Positions 52,520 through 60,686 are shown, numbered from the stretch's first letter. The stretch is 64,000 nt of DNA from Ideonella benzenivorans (GCF_020387415.1 NZ_JAGWCB010000009.1:1-64000), one strand, 5' to 3'. Made by a program: numbers and translations. The notes: generated by a model from the letters alone, not told the origin.

Positions 52520-53130
52520 GCGCGAACGGCTTCAAGACCCTGCTGCGCTGGCACTGGATCAGCTCGGCGCTGTGCCTGGTCGGCATGCTGGGCTTTGCCC
52601 TCACCGGCTTCACGCTCAACCACGCGGCCGACATCGAGGCCCAGCCCATCGTCACGCGCTGGCAGGCCACGCTGCCGGCTCCCGTGCTGGCCGCCGTGCA
52701 GGCCGCCCAACCGAAGCGCGAGGGCGGCAGCGCCCCCGTGCCCGCCACGCTGCGCCAATGGGCACACCAGGCGCACGACCTGCGCCTGGCCGTCGCCCTG
52801 GTGCCGGAATGGTCCGCCGAGGAGCTCTACGTGGCCATGCCACGGCCCGGCGGCGATGCCTGGCTGCGCATCGACCTGAGCAGCGGCGAAGCCGAGTTCG
52901 AGGACAGCGACCGCGGCCTGCTGGCCCTGCTCAACGACCTGCACAAGGGCCGCCACACCGGCGCCATCTGGCGCGCCTTCCTCGACCTCTTCGCGGCCGG
53001 TTGCCTCGTCTTCTGCCTCACCGGCCTGCTGATCCTGCACCGCCACGCCGGTCAGCGCGCGCTGACCTGGCCGCTGACCGCGGCGGGCTTCGTGCTGCCT
53101 GCCCTGCTGGTTCTCCTGTTCATCCACTGA
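52516..53130 (+). CDS. PepSY-associated transmembrane protein
   Basis: A 204-residue inner-membrane protein. Helix 1 ([20 protein letters not shown]) is preceded by His13 and followed by His36; after a periplasmic PepSY-like domain (about residues 40-140) come His143 and His147, helix 2 ([17 protein letters not shown]) and His175/His177, then helix 3. The paired His near both membrane faces suggest haem or metal binding, as proposed for PepSY_TM proteins of iron-reduction systems. GTG start overlaps the upstream gene. Likely passes electrons across the membrane to periplasmic partners. Confidence 0.85.
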   Translation: MSANGFKTLLRWHWISSALCLVGMLGFALTGFTLNHAADIEAQPIVTRWQATLPAPVLAAVQAAQPKREGGSAPVPATLRQWAHQAHDLRLAVALVPEWSAEELYVAMPRPGGDAWLRIDLSSGEAEFEDSDRGLLALLNDLHKGRHTGAIWRAFLDLFAAGCLVFCLTGLLILHRHAGQRALTWPLTAAGFVLPALLVLLFIH

Positions 53131-53140
53131 CCCCACGCCG

Positions 53141-53680
53141 ATGACCACCCCCACCGCCCGCTCCACCGCCGTGACCGCAACCACCCTGGGCCTGCTGGCC
53201 CTGGGCTCCTCCTCCACCTGGGCCGCCACGCTGCAGCTCACCCTGGAACTGCCCCGCCTGAGCGTGGCCGAGTACCACAAGCCCTATGTGGCCGTCTGGC
53301 TTGAAAAGGACGGCCAGCCCAACGCCGCGGCCCAGCTGGCCGTCTGGTACGACCTGAAGAAAGCCAACAACGGCGGCACCAAGTGGCTGCGCGACCTGCG
53401 CCAGTGGTGGCGCGCCGGCGGCCGCGACCTGACCGTGCCGGCCGACGGCGTGACCGGCGCCACCCGCTCGCCGGGCGAGCAGGTACTGCGCCTGGACCAG
53501 GCCCCCGGGCTGGCCCGGCTGCCCGCCGGCCAGTACACGGTGGTGGTGGAAGCCGCCCGCGAAGGCGGTGGCCGCGAGGTGCAGCGCCTGCCGCTGACCT
53601 GGCCCATCCAGGCCGCCCAACAAGCCCAGGCCCAAGGCACCCACGAGCTCGGTGCCCTGAAGCTCAAGGCCACCCCCTGA
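53141..53680 (+). CDS. DUF2271 protein with ApbE flavinylation motif
   Basis: A 179-residue periplasmic protein with a Sec signal peptide (TTLGLLALGSSSTWA, cleavage near residue 29). DUF2271 features include LELPRLSVAEYHKPYVAVWL and WLRDLRQWWRAG. Residues 102-110 read D-G-V-T-G-A-T-R-S, which matches the D-x-x-(S/T)-G-A-T-x-(S/T) motif that ApbE covalently flavinylates; Thr108 is the predicted FMN attachment site. An apbE gene lies two genes downstream. So it is probably a periplasmic flavoprotein that passes electrons to ferric siderophore. Confidence 0.88.
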   Translation: MTTPTARSTAVTATTLGLLALGSSSTWAATLQLTLELPRLSVAEYHKPYVAVWLEKDGQPNAAAQLAVWYDLKKANNGGTKWLRDLRQWWRAGGRDLTVPADGVTGATRSPGEQVLRLDQAPGLARLPAGQYTVVVEAAREGGGREVQRLPLTWPIQAAQQAQAQGTHELGALKLKATP

Positions 53681-53705
53681 CGCCCCCCTTCGCCCTGGAG
53701 GCCCC

Positions 53706-54545
53706 ATGCCCTTGATGACCTTGCCCCGTCCGCGCCAGTGGGCCCTCGCCCTGGCCACCACCCTGCCCCTGCTGGCCTGGGCCCACGACACCTGGCTGCT
53801 GCCTTCGACCACGCTGGTCACCGGCCGCAGCCAGAGCGTCGTGCTCGACGCCGCCGTTTCCACCGACCTGTTCATCGCCGAACGCCCGCTCGCCTGGGGT
53901 GAGCTGCGCGTGACCGGCCCCGCGGGCCAGCCGCTGCCCGCCGGGGAGCGCAGCCACACCGCCACGCTCAACAGCGTGACGGTCGAGCTGCCCACCGAAG
54001 GCACCTACCGCATCAGCCACCTCAGCGACAGCCTGATGGCCAGCTACCAGGATGCCGAGGGCCAGACCCAGCGCTTCCGCGGCAGCCCCGCCGAGTTCGC
54101 CCAGCAGGTGCCTGCCAGCGCCAAGGTGCTGGGTGTGCTGCACATGGTCAACCGCCAGCAGACCTTCGTCAGCCGCGAAAAGGCCACGGTACCGGCCTTC
54201 GCGCCCGAAGGGCAGGGCCTCGAAGTCCTGCCGCTGGACGCGGTGAACGACCTCAGCGACGGCGACCACACCCGCTTCACGCTGCTGCTCAACGGGAAGC
54301 CGCTGGCCGGCGAGACGCTCTCGCTGGTGCGCGAAGGCAACCGCTACCGCTACGACCGCGCCGAGCAGACCCTGACCACCGACGCCCAGGGCCAGTTCAC
54401 CGTGACCTGGGCGGCGCCGGGCCGCTACTGGCTGGGGGCCAGCCACGGCGAACGTCCGGGCGGCCCGTCGCTCACCGGGGGCACGCGCGACCAGCCGATC
54501 GAGCGCGCCGGCCTGAGCGTCACCTTCGAAGTGCTGCCGCGCTGA
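53706..54545 (+). CDS. DUF4198 family periplasmic protein
   Basis: A 279-residue exported protein. The signal peptide ends at LLAWAHD, and the mature protein starts HDTWLLPSTTLVTGRSQSVV, the DUF4198 opening with an N-terminal His that can bind metal. Beta-rich domains follow, with carboxypeptidase-regulatory-like repeats (DGDHTRFTLLLNGKPLAGET). DUF4198 proteins are found with metal uptake systems and may bind metal or stabilise partners; the exact role is unknown. It sits between the DUF2271 and apbE genes with gaps of 25 and 13 bp. Confidence 0.85.
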   Translation: MPLMTLPRPRQWALALATTLPLLAWAHDTWLLPSTTLVTGRSQSVVLDAAVSTDLFIAERPLAWGELRVTGPAGQPLPAGERSHTATLNSVTVELPTEGTYRISHLSDSLMASYQDAEGQTQRFRGSPAEFAQQVPASAKVLGVLHMVNRQQTFVSREKATVPAFAPEGQGLEVLPLDAVNDLSDGDHTRFTLLLNGKPLAGETLSLVREGNRYRYDRAEQTLTTDAQGQFTVTWAAPGRYWLGASHGERPGGPSLTGGTRDQPIERAGLSVTFEVLPR

Positions 54546-54558
54546 AGCCCGCCCCCGG

Positions 54559-55581
54559 ATGTCCCGCATGTCTTCCATCGCACGGTCTGCGCCTCCCACC
54601 CGGGTGCTGATCCCCGCCGAGGTGCAGGGCACACCAGCCCCCTGGGGCCAGGTGCTGCACGCCCTCGACGGCGCCACCATGGGCACGACCTGGTCGGTGC
54701 GGGTCTGGGCCGGCGCCGGCCTGCCGCCCACCGCGTTGCGCCGCGCCATCCAGGCCGTGCTGGATGACGTGATCGCGCAGATGAGCACCTGGGACGAGAC
54801 GGCGTTGATCTGCCGCTTCAACCGCCTGCCGGCCGGCCGGGCCATGACCCTGCCGGAGAGCTTCGCCACCGTGCTCGAGGCCGCCCTGCACGTCGCCCGG
54901 CGCAGTGCGGGGGCCTTCGACCCCACGGTCGGCGCCGCCGTGGGGCGCTGGGGCTTCGGCCCGGCCCACCTGTGCGAGGGGCTGCCGGCCTGCGCCGCCC
55001 AGGGCTGGCAACGGCTGCGCTGGGCGGCCGAGCACCGACGGCTCACCCAGCCCGGCGGAGGCCGGCTGGACCTTTCGGCCATTGCCAAGGGCCATGCGGT
55101 GGACCGGGTCAGCGCCCTGCTGCGCGACAGCGGCCTGCCGCACCACCTGGTGGAGATCGGCGGCGAACTGCGCGGCGAAGGTCTCAAACCCAGCGGCCAG
55201 CCCTGGTGGGTGGACCTGGAGTCACCGGACCCCGCCTGCCCGCTGCCGCCCACCCGGGTGGCGCTGCACGGGCTGTCGGTGGCCACCTCGGGCGACTACC
55301 GCCGCTGGCGGACGGCCGACGACGGCCGCCGCCTCAGCCACACGCTGGACCCGCGCACCGGCGCGCCGGTGACCCATGACGTGGCCTCGGTCACCGTGCT
55401 GCACCCCAGCGCGATGTGGGCCGACGCCTGGGCCACCGCGCTGATGGTGCTGGGCCCGCAAGACGGTCTGGCCCTGGCCGAGGCCGAAGGGCTGGCCGCG
55501 CTGTGGATCGAGCGGCCCGGCCTGACGGCCCCGACCTGGCGCGACACCCTGAGCCCGGCCCTGCGGGCCTGGCTGGCCTGA
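54559..55581 (+). CDS. apbE: FAD:protein FMN transferase
   Basis: A 340-residue ApbE enzyme that attaches FMN to Ser/Thr of target proteins. Core motifs: ATMGTTWSVRV near residue 40, SAGAFDPTVGAAVGRWGFGP near 115-135, LDLSAIAKGHAVDRV near 175 and the Mg-binding end SHTLDPRTGAPVTHD near 265 with WADAWATALMVLG. No signal peptide or lipobox is visible at the N-terminus (MSRMSSIARSAPPTRVLIPA), whereas many ApbE proteins are periplasmic lipoproteins; either this one works in the cytoplasm or the start is mis-set. The presumed target is the DUF2271 protein of the same operon. Confidence 0.92.
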   Translation: MSRMSSIARSAPPTRVLIPAEVQGTPAPWGQVLHALDGATMGTTWSVRVWAGAGLPPTALRRAIQAVLDDVIAQMSTWDETALICRFNRLPAGRAMTLPESFATVLEAALHVARRSAGAFDPTVGAAVGRWGFGPAHLCEGLPACAAQGWQRLRWAAEHRRLTQPGGGRLDLSAIAKGHAVDRVSALLRDSGLPHHLVEIGGELRGEGLKPSGQPWWVDLESPDPACPLPPTRVALHGLSVATSGDYRRWRTADDGRRLSHTLDPRTGAPVTHDVASVTVLHPSAMWADAWATALMVLGPQDGLALAEAEGLAALWIERPGLTAPTWRDTLSPALRAWLA

Positions 55582-55585
55582 GCCC

Positions 55586-57037
55586 ATGGACAGCCTGGTT
55601 GCCGCCCTGAGCACCCTGCCACCGGCCCGGTGGGGCGCCGCTGCCGCGCTGCTGCTGGCCTGGGGCCTGCTGTGCGGCGGGGTCTGGCTGCGCCAGCGCC
55701 GGGCCGCCTCGCCCCGTTCCCCGCTCGGGCCCACCGACGGCCCGTTGGCCCTGGTCACCTGGGCCAGCCAGACCGGCTCGGCCGAGGCCCTGGCCTGGGA
55801 GACCGCCCGCACGCTGACCGCCGGCGGGCTGCCCACCCAGGTCGAGGCCCTGGACCGGCTGAACCCCGAGCGGCTGCGCCAGCACCGGCCGGTGCTGTTC
55901 GTGGCCGCCACCGCGGGCGATGGCCAGCCGCCGGACCATGCCGAGGCCTTTGCCGCCACCTGGATGAGCCGCCCGGCGGACCTGGCCGGCCTGCCCTGCG
56001 CCGTGCTGGCCCTGGGCGATCGCAGCTACCGGCAGTTCTGCCAGTTCGGCCAGCAGGTGCACCACTGGCTGCGCGACAGCGGCGCCCTGCCGCTGTTCGC
56101 GCCGGTGCTGATGGACCGTGGCGACCCGCAGGCCCTGCGCCATTGGCTGGACACGCTGGACGCGCTGGCCAGCGCCGCGACCGGTCAGCCGGCGTCAGCA
56201 CGCCCCGCCACTGCCGCCGCCGGCTTCAACCCCTGGATCCTGCTGGGCCGGCGCCACCTGAACCCCGGCAGCCTGGGCGAGCCGGTCTGGCTGGTGGACA
56301 TCGCCCCGCCCGTGGACGCGGCGCAGCCGCCCCAATGGGAAGCCGGTGACCTGGTGCAGCTGCGCCTGCCCGGGACGGACCGGATGCCGCGCAGCTACTC
56401 GATCGCCAGCCTGCCCGGCCCCGGTCTGGGCGGCGGGCTGCAGCTGCTGGTGCGCGGCCAACGCCGCCCGGACGGCCACCTCGGCGCCGCCTCCGGCTGG
56501 CTCAGCCAGGACTGCCCGCTGGGCGGTGCGCTGTCGCTGCGGCTGCAGCCCAACCCCGGCTTTCGCCTGCCCGCCGCGCTCGCCGACCGGCCGCTGCTGC
56601 TGATCGGCAACGGCACCGGCCTGGCCGGCCTGCGGGCCCACCTGCAGGCCACCGAGCGGCGGCTGGCCCAGGCCGGCTCGCCGCGTCAGGCGCTGGTCCA
56701 CCAGGGCCTGCACGCCTGGCTGGTCTTCGGCGAGCGCCAGGCCGCCCACGATGCCCTGTGCGACGCCGAGATCACCCACTGGCTGGCCAGCGGTGTGCTC
56801 AGCCGCATCGACCGCGTCTTCTCCCGCGATGGCGGCCCGCACCGCCATGTGCAGGACCGGCTGGCCGCCGAGGCCGACCGGCTGCGCGCCTGGGTCGACG
56901 CCGGCGCGGTGATCCTGGTCTGTGGCAGCCGCCAGGGCATGGCCGCCGGGGTCGATGCCGTGCTGGCCCAGGCGCTGGGCGAACCCCGGCTGCAGACCTT
57001 GCGCGAACAAGGCCGGCTGCGCCGCGACGTGTACTGA
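55586..57037 (+). CDS. Membrane-anchored CysJ-like NADPH flavoreductase
   Basis: A 483-residue diflavin reductase. One membrane helix (about residues 17-38, GAAAALLLAWGLLCGGVWL) anchors it. The flavodoxin-like domain has LVTWASQTGSAEALAWETAR and LPCAVLALGDRSYRQFCQFG. The FAD domain has DRMPRSYSIASLPGPG and the NADPH part LLLIGNGTGLAGLRAHL and LVFGERQAAHDALC, ending with the aromatic RRDVY. This matches sulfite reductase alpha subunits and cytochrome P450 reductase-like proteins. It is expected to bring cytoplasmic NADPH electrons to the PepSY protein. It starts 4 bp after apbE. Confidence 0.9.
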   Translation: MDSLVAALSTLPPARWGAAAALLLAWGLLCGGVWLRQRRAASPRSPLGPTDGPLALVTWASQTGSAEALAWETARTLTAGGLPTQVEALDRLNPERLRQHRPVLFVAATAGDGQPPDHAEAFAATWMSRPADLAGLPCAVLALGDRSYRQFCQFGQQVHHWLRDSGALPLFAPVLMDRGDPQALRHWLDTLDALASAATGQPASARPATAAAGFNPWILLGRRHLNPGSLGEPVWLVDIAPPVDAAQPPQWEAGDLVQLRLPGTDRMPRSYSIASLPGPGLGGGLQLLVRGQRRPDGHLGAASGWLSQDCPLGGALSLRLQPNPGFRLPAALADRPLLLIGNGTGLAGLRAHLQATERRLAQAGSPRQALVHQGLHAWLVFGERQAAHDALCDAEITHWLASGVLSRIDRVFSRDGGPHRHVQDRLAAEADRLRAWVDAGAVILVCGSRQGMAAGVDAVLAQALGEPRLQTLREQGRLRRDVY

Positions 57038-57050
57038 AGTCTCTCCCGCC

Positions 57051-57791
57051 ATGTCCACTGCCCCCCTCTCTCATCCCGCCCCTCGCCCGCCCAGCCCGCC
57101 GCTGGCCCACCGCGAAGAGCCCAGGGACGAACTGGGCCCCTGGGGCCGGCGCGGCCTGGTGCTGGGCGTGGTCCTGGTCCACCTGGCCGGGGCCTGGGCA
57201 CTGCAACAAGGCCGCGAGCCCCTCCCCCACCCCCCGCAGCCAACCCCGATCGCCGTGCAGTGGATCGCCCTGCCCACGCCCGCCCCCGAACCAGCGGCAC
57301 CGCCGCCGCCCAGCTCCCGTCCGGCCCCCCGCCCCACCCCCGCGCCCCCGGTGCTGGCCGCGGCCCCCCGGCCGCAGCCCACAGCGGTGACGGCCCCCAC
57401 GCCCGCCGCCACCGAGCCGACGCCGGCCGCGGAGACCGCGGCCACCCCGACGCCCAGCGCGGCGCCAGCCCCCGTGACGCCCCGCCCCGACGCCGCACCG
57501 GCCGGTCCGGTCCAGCTGCCCGCCAGCGCGCTGCGCTATGTGACGCTGCCGCGCCAGGTCTACCCGGCGACCTCGCGCCGGCTGGGCGAGACCGGCACCG
57601 TGCTGGTCCAGGTGATCGTCGATGTGCACGGCCAGCCGCGCCAGGTGACGCTGCACCGCAGCTCGGGCCACCCCCGGCTGGACGAGCAGGCCCTGCAGGC
57701 CATGCGCGCCGCCCGGTTCCAGCCCTGTCGGGTGGAGGGGCACCCGGTCGAGGCCGTGGCCATCGCCCCCCTGGCCTACAGCCTGGAATGA
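57051..57791 (+). CDS. tonB: TonB energy transducer
   Basis: A 246-residue TonB. One N-terminal membrane helix (LVLGVVLVHLAGAWALQQ) with His, a long Pro/Ala/Thr-rich periplasmic linker, and the C-terminal TonB domain with PRQVYPATSRRLGETGTVLVQ and HRSSGHPRLDEQALQAMRAA. It couples the inner-membrane proton motive force to the receptor encoded upstream. ATG 57051 was chosen; it is 13 bp after the flavoreductase stop. Confidence 0.93.
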   Translation: MSTAPLSHPAPRPPSPPLAHREEPRDELGPWGRRGLVLGVVLVHLAGAWALQQGREPLPHPPQPTPIAVQWIALPTPAPEPAAPPPPSSRPAPRPTPAPPVLAAAPRPQPTAVTAPTPAATEPTPAAETAATPTPSAAPAPVTPRPDAAPAGPVQLPASALRYVTLPRQVYPATSRRLGETGTVLVQVIVDVHGQPRQVTLHRSSGHPRLDEQALQAMRAARFQPCRVEGHPVEAVAIAPLAYSLE

Positions 57792-57854
57792 CCGCCCGAC
57801 ACGCTTTTCGCCCCTGATTCTTCCGACCCCATCGACCTGCTTGCGAGACGCCTC

Positions 57855-58625
57855 ATGGACACCTCTGCCGCCTCCCCCGCGCCCGGCTTCGGCCACTTCA
57901 TCGCCCAGAGCGACGCCATCGGCCACACCTTGCTGGGCCTGCTGGTGCTGATGTCGATCGCCTCCTGGGCCATCATCGCCGCCAAGGGCGCGACGCAGGC
58001 CCTGCGCGCCCGCCGCAGCCGGGCCTTCCTGGACCAGTTCTGGAACGCCAGCACGCTCGACCAGGTGCAGCACGAGATCAACACCCACGGCGCGCGCGAT
58101 CCGTTCTCGCACCTGGCCGCGCACGCGCTGCATGCCCAGGCCCACCACGCCCGCCACGGCGTCCAGCGCCTGGCCGAGACCGGCAGCGCCGCCGACTTCA
58201 TCACCCGCACCATCAAGAAGGTGCTGGACGAAGAGACCACCCGCTTCGAGGCCGGCCTGACCACGCTGGCCACGGTCGGCGCCACCGCGCCCTTCGTCGG
58301 CCTGTTCGGCACCGTCTGGGGCGTCTACCACGCGCTGCTGGCCATCGGCAGCGGCGGCGCCGGCACGCTGGACCAGGTCGCCGGCCCGGTGGGCGAGGCG
58401 CTGATCATGACCGGCATCGGCCTGGCCGTGGCCATCCCGGCCGTGGTGGCCTACAACGCCTTCACGCGCAGCAACCGCGTGCTGTCGGCCAAGCTCGACG
58501 CCTTCGCCTTCGAGCTGCACAGCTTCCTGACCATGGGCGAGGCCCTGGGCGCCGACACCCAGGGCCCGGCACGCCACGCCACGCCCGCCCCGCTGCGCCC
58601 GGTCTCCGCCGGCAGCACCGCCTGA
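57855..58625 (+). CDS. exbB: ExbB proton channel component
   Basis: A 256-residue MotA/TolQ/ExbB-family protein with three membrane helices: HTLLGLLVLMSIASWAIIAA near residue 30, the second near 140-160 (GATAPFVGLFGTVWGVYHAL) and the third (IMTGIGLAVAIPAVVAYNAF). The G-L-F-G-T-V-W-G motif is the family signature. It works with ExbD and TonB to energise outer-membrane transport. 63 bp after tonB. Confidence 0.94.
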   Translation: MDTSAASPAPGFGHFIAQSDAIGHTLLGLLVLMSIASWAIIAAKGATQALRARRSRAFLDQFWNASTLDQVQHEINTHGARDPFSHLAAHALHAQAHHARHGVQRLAETGSAADFITRTIKKVLDEETTRFEAGLTTLATVGATAPFVGLFGTVWGVYHALLAIGSGGAGTLDQVAGPVGEALIMTGIGLAVAIPAVVAYNAFTRSNRVLSAKLDAFAFELHSFLTMGEALGADTQGPARHATPAPLRPVSAGSTA

Positions 58626-58641
58626 ACCCGGAGCGCACGCC

Positions 58642-59058
58642 ATGGCCTTTGCCTCGTTCGACAAAAAGGGCGGCGCCGCCCCGGTGGCGGAGATCAACAT
58701 GGTCCCGCTGATCGACGTGATGCTGGTGCTGCTGGTGATCTTCATCGTCACCGCGCCGCTGCTCACCCACTCGGTGCCGCTCACCCTGCCCCAGGCCACC
58801 GCCCGGCCCACGCCGCCAGCCGCGGCCAAGATCGACCTGTCGATCGACGCCGATGGGCAGCGCTACTGGAACGGCCAGAAGGTGGACCGCAGCGAGTTGC
58901 AGGCCCGCCTGCAGGCCGAGGGCCAGCGCCAGCCGCAGCCCGAAATCCACCTGCGGGCCGATGAGGCCGCCGCCTACCGCACGGTGGCCGAAACCCTGGC
59001 CGATGCCTCGCGCGCCGGCCTGTCCAAGATCGGCTTCGTCAGCCAGCCGGCGCCCTGA
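58642..59058 (+). CDS. exbD: ExbD biopolymer transport protein
   Basis: A 138-residue single-helix protein. The helix VPLIDVMLVLLVIFIVTAPL contains the conserved membrane Asp (in PLIDVM) needed for proton translocation. The periplasmic domain (LSIDADGQRYWNGQKVDRSE) is typical of ExbD/TolR. It is the last gene of the iron operon, 16 bp after exbB. Confidence 0.94.
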   Translation: MAFASFDKKGGAAPVAEINMVPLIDVMLVLLVIFIVTAPLLTHSVPLTLPQATARPTPPAAAKIDLSIDADGQRYWNGQKVDRSELQARLQAEGQRQPQPEIHLRADEAAAYRTVAETLADASRAGLSKIGFVSQPAP

Positions 59059-59109
59059 GCCCCGGCCCCCGCCGGGTCGGCCAGGGCAACGGGCTTTATC
59101 ATTGAGGTT

Positions 59110-59682
59110 ATGGAAGCTCTCCGCGACGTGGCCGCGATTCGCCTCGACAACGCCCTCGTGCTGTTCGACGAGTTCGTGCAGGCCACGGTCAAGAACGCCG
59201 ACGCCGCCGCGCTGCGCGGGCTGGAACGCCGCTTTGCCGAGCGGCTGCAGATCCAGCCCAGCTACTGGAGTCAGATCAAGGGCCGCTCGCGCCAGATCGG
59301 CGAGCGCCTGGCGCGGCAGTTCGAGCAGAACTGCCGCAAGCCCGTCGGCTGGATGGACGAGCCCCATGGCGCCGCCACCGCCCACCCCACGGTGGGCGAG
59401 ACCGAATCCCCGTTGCCGCAGGACGATGACGAACGCTTCATCGTCGGCTTGGTGCTGACCTACTACCGCCGCCATCCCCAGCGCGCCCGCACCCGGCTGC
59501 TGGACCTGCTCAGCGAGGTGCTGGTGCCGGCCGCCACGCCCAGCCCACCGCCGGCCGTTGCCAAGCCGGGGGCCCCGTCGTCCACCGGGCCCCGGCCGGC
59601 CCCCACGGCCGCCCCGGTCAGCGACGACGACCTGTGGCGCCAGAGCCAGCGCGGCGTGGCCCCCCTCAAGGGCCGGCGCTGA
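59110..59682 (+). CDS. Helix-turn-helix-like protein of unknown function
   Basis: A 190-residue protein. Residues about 38-85 look like a lambda-repressor-type HTH: LERRFAERLQIQPSYWSQIK followed by SRQIGERLARQFEQNCRKP and GWMDEPH. A second helical block (DERFIVGLVLTYYRRHPQRA, RTRLLDLLSEVL) follows, and the C-terminal 45 residues are Pro-rich. It may be a regulator, perhaps of its own region. GAGG is only 2 bp from the ATG; a TTTATCAT -10-like block lies 8 bp upstream, which would give a leaderless message. Function inferred from pattern only. Confidence 0.65.
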   Translation: MEALRDVAAIRLDNALVLFDEFVQATVKNADAAALRGLERRFAERLQIQPSYWSQIKGRSRQIGERLARQFEQNCRKPVGWMDEPHGAATAHPTVGETESPLPQDDDERFIVGLVLTYYRRHPQRARTRLLDLLSEVLVPAATPSPPPAVAKPGAPSSTGPRPAPTAAPVSDDDLWRQSQRGVAPLKGRR

Positions 59683-60087
59683 GCCACGCCGCCGGTCCCG
59701 CCCGGGGAGCCGCCGGCTTGTCGTTGCGCAAAAGATAAAAACCACTTGCGCAAGATAATCGATTGTTTATCATCACGGCACGCGCCGAGGTTCTGTCATT
59801 CCTGAGCCTGGCGCCGCGCCCCGGATTCGCCCCGCGCGCATCCGGCGCCCGCCCCGGCCCTGTGCTGTACCGGCCGGCCCCGCCCCTCTTGGACCGACAG
59901 ATGCCCTGCACCCTGATGGCCCGTTTGGCGCGGGCCTTGACCCTGTTCCCGACCCGTTGATCGGCCGTGCCAGGCCCTGCTGACCACAGGCCCTGTCTGC
60001 GCCGCCCGTGATGCCCGTTCCCCGCCGCTCCTCGGAAGCCCCGAGGTCGGCTGCTGCATGGCCCACCCGGGCCCTGAGGAGATGACC
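59683..60087 (+). promoter_or_regulatory. 405-bp intergenic region with tandem TTGCGCAA palindromes and a promoter
   Basis: TTGCGCAA at 59724-59731 and again at 59746-59753 (22 bp apart, two helical turns), each followed by (AA)GATAA. A promoter reads TTGCGC (59746-59751), 16-bp spacer, TATCAT (59768-59773), with the second palindrome covering its -35. The remaining 310 bp to the next ATG is a GC-rich leader without a supported gene; a 19-codon frame (59901-59960) is possible. The nearby HTH-like protein is a candidate binder. Confidence 0.5.
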
Positions 60088-60255
60088 ATGAAGATCCAGC
60101 TGACCCTGAGCACCCCGCGCAATCCGGTGGCCATGCCGGCACGGCGACGCCAGGCGGGCCCGCACCGCCGTTCCGGCAAGGCCCTGCGCCAGCAGCAGCG
60201 CCATGCGCTGCGCCGCGAACTGGCCCCCCCCCGCCCCGCCCCCCACAGCCCCTGA
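60088..60255 (+). CDS. Small Arg-rich basic protein (55 aa)
   Basis: A short gene with strong AGGAG (60077-60081), 6 bp upstream of ATG 60088. The product (MKIQLTLSTPRNPVAMPARR onward) has about 13 Arg, 2 Lys and several His, no membrane segment and no recognised domain, so nucleic-acid or ribosome binding is possible. An upstream in-frame ATG at 60082 overlaps the SD. It is probably driven by the TTGCGCAA-controlled promoter and may be co-transcribed with the next small gene. Confidence 0.6.
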   Translation: MKIQLTLSTPRNPVAMPARRRQAGPHRRSGKALRQQQRHALRRELAPPRPAPHSP

Positions 60256-60307
60256 ACCGCCCGGCGCGCGCCCCCCCCATGCACGGTGCGCGCCCCTGGA
60301 GAGACGC

Positions 60308-60601
60308 ATGACTCCGCACCGCATCCTGTGGCGTGCTGCCACCCCCGAACAACTGATGGGCCTGACCCGGCCCGACCGTGGGCCGCGCCATCTGCTGGCC
60401 TGGACCTTGCGCCGGCTGGCCCGGTTCCTGGCCCGCACCGCCCGCGGGTTGGCCCCGACGCCCCCGCCCGCCCGCCACCGCGACCGGCCGCCGCCGGACG
60501 ACCTGCCGCTGGTGGAGTACCACGGCCAGGCCGGCGCCCCCGAGGGGGCCCTCTATGTGAACGGCCAATTCATCGGTAGGCTCGACGTCGACCGGCTGTG
60601 A
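60308..60601 (+). CDS. Hypothetical protein (97 aa)
   Basis: A 97-residue protein with GGAGA 5 bp upstream of ATG 60308. The N-terminal part (HLLAWTLRRLARFLARTARG) forms an amphipathic Arg-rich helix, and the end EGALYVNGQFIGRLDVDRL looks like a small beta-hairpin domain. No known family. It lies 52 bp downstream of the 55-aa gene and may be functionally linked. Confidence 0.55.
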   Translation: MTPHRILWRAATPEQLMGLTRPDRGPRHLLAWTLRRLARFLARTARGLAPTPPPARHRDRPPPDDLPLVEYHGQAGAPEGALYVNGQFIGRLDVDRL

Positions 60602-60686
60602 CCCGATCCCGGCCCCGGGGGCCGGGCTGGCTCAAGCCCCCGGCCCCCGGGCCGATAACCCGGTGACCTGCCCCTTTCGGTGCCCC

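Noticed and set aside
59763-59960. 65-codon frame in the leader before the 55-aa gene
   Set aside because: No Shine-Dalgarno, starts within the promoter region, and the translation has no features; at most a 19-codon leader frame inside it is possible.
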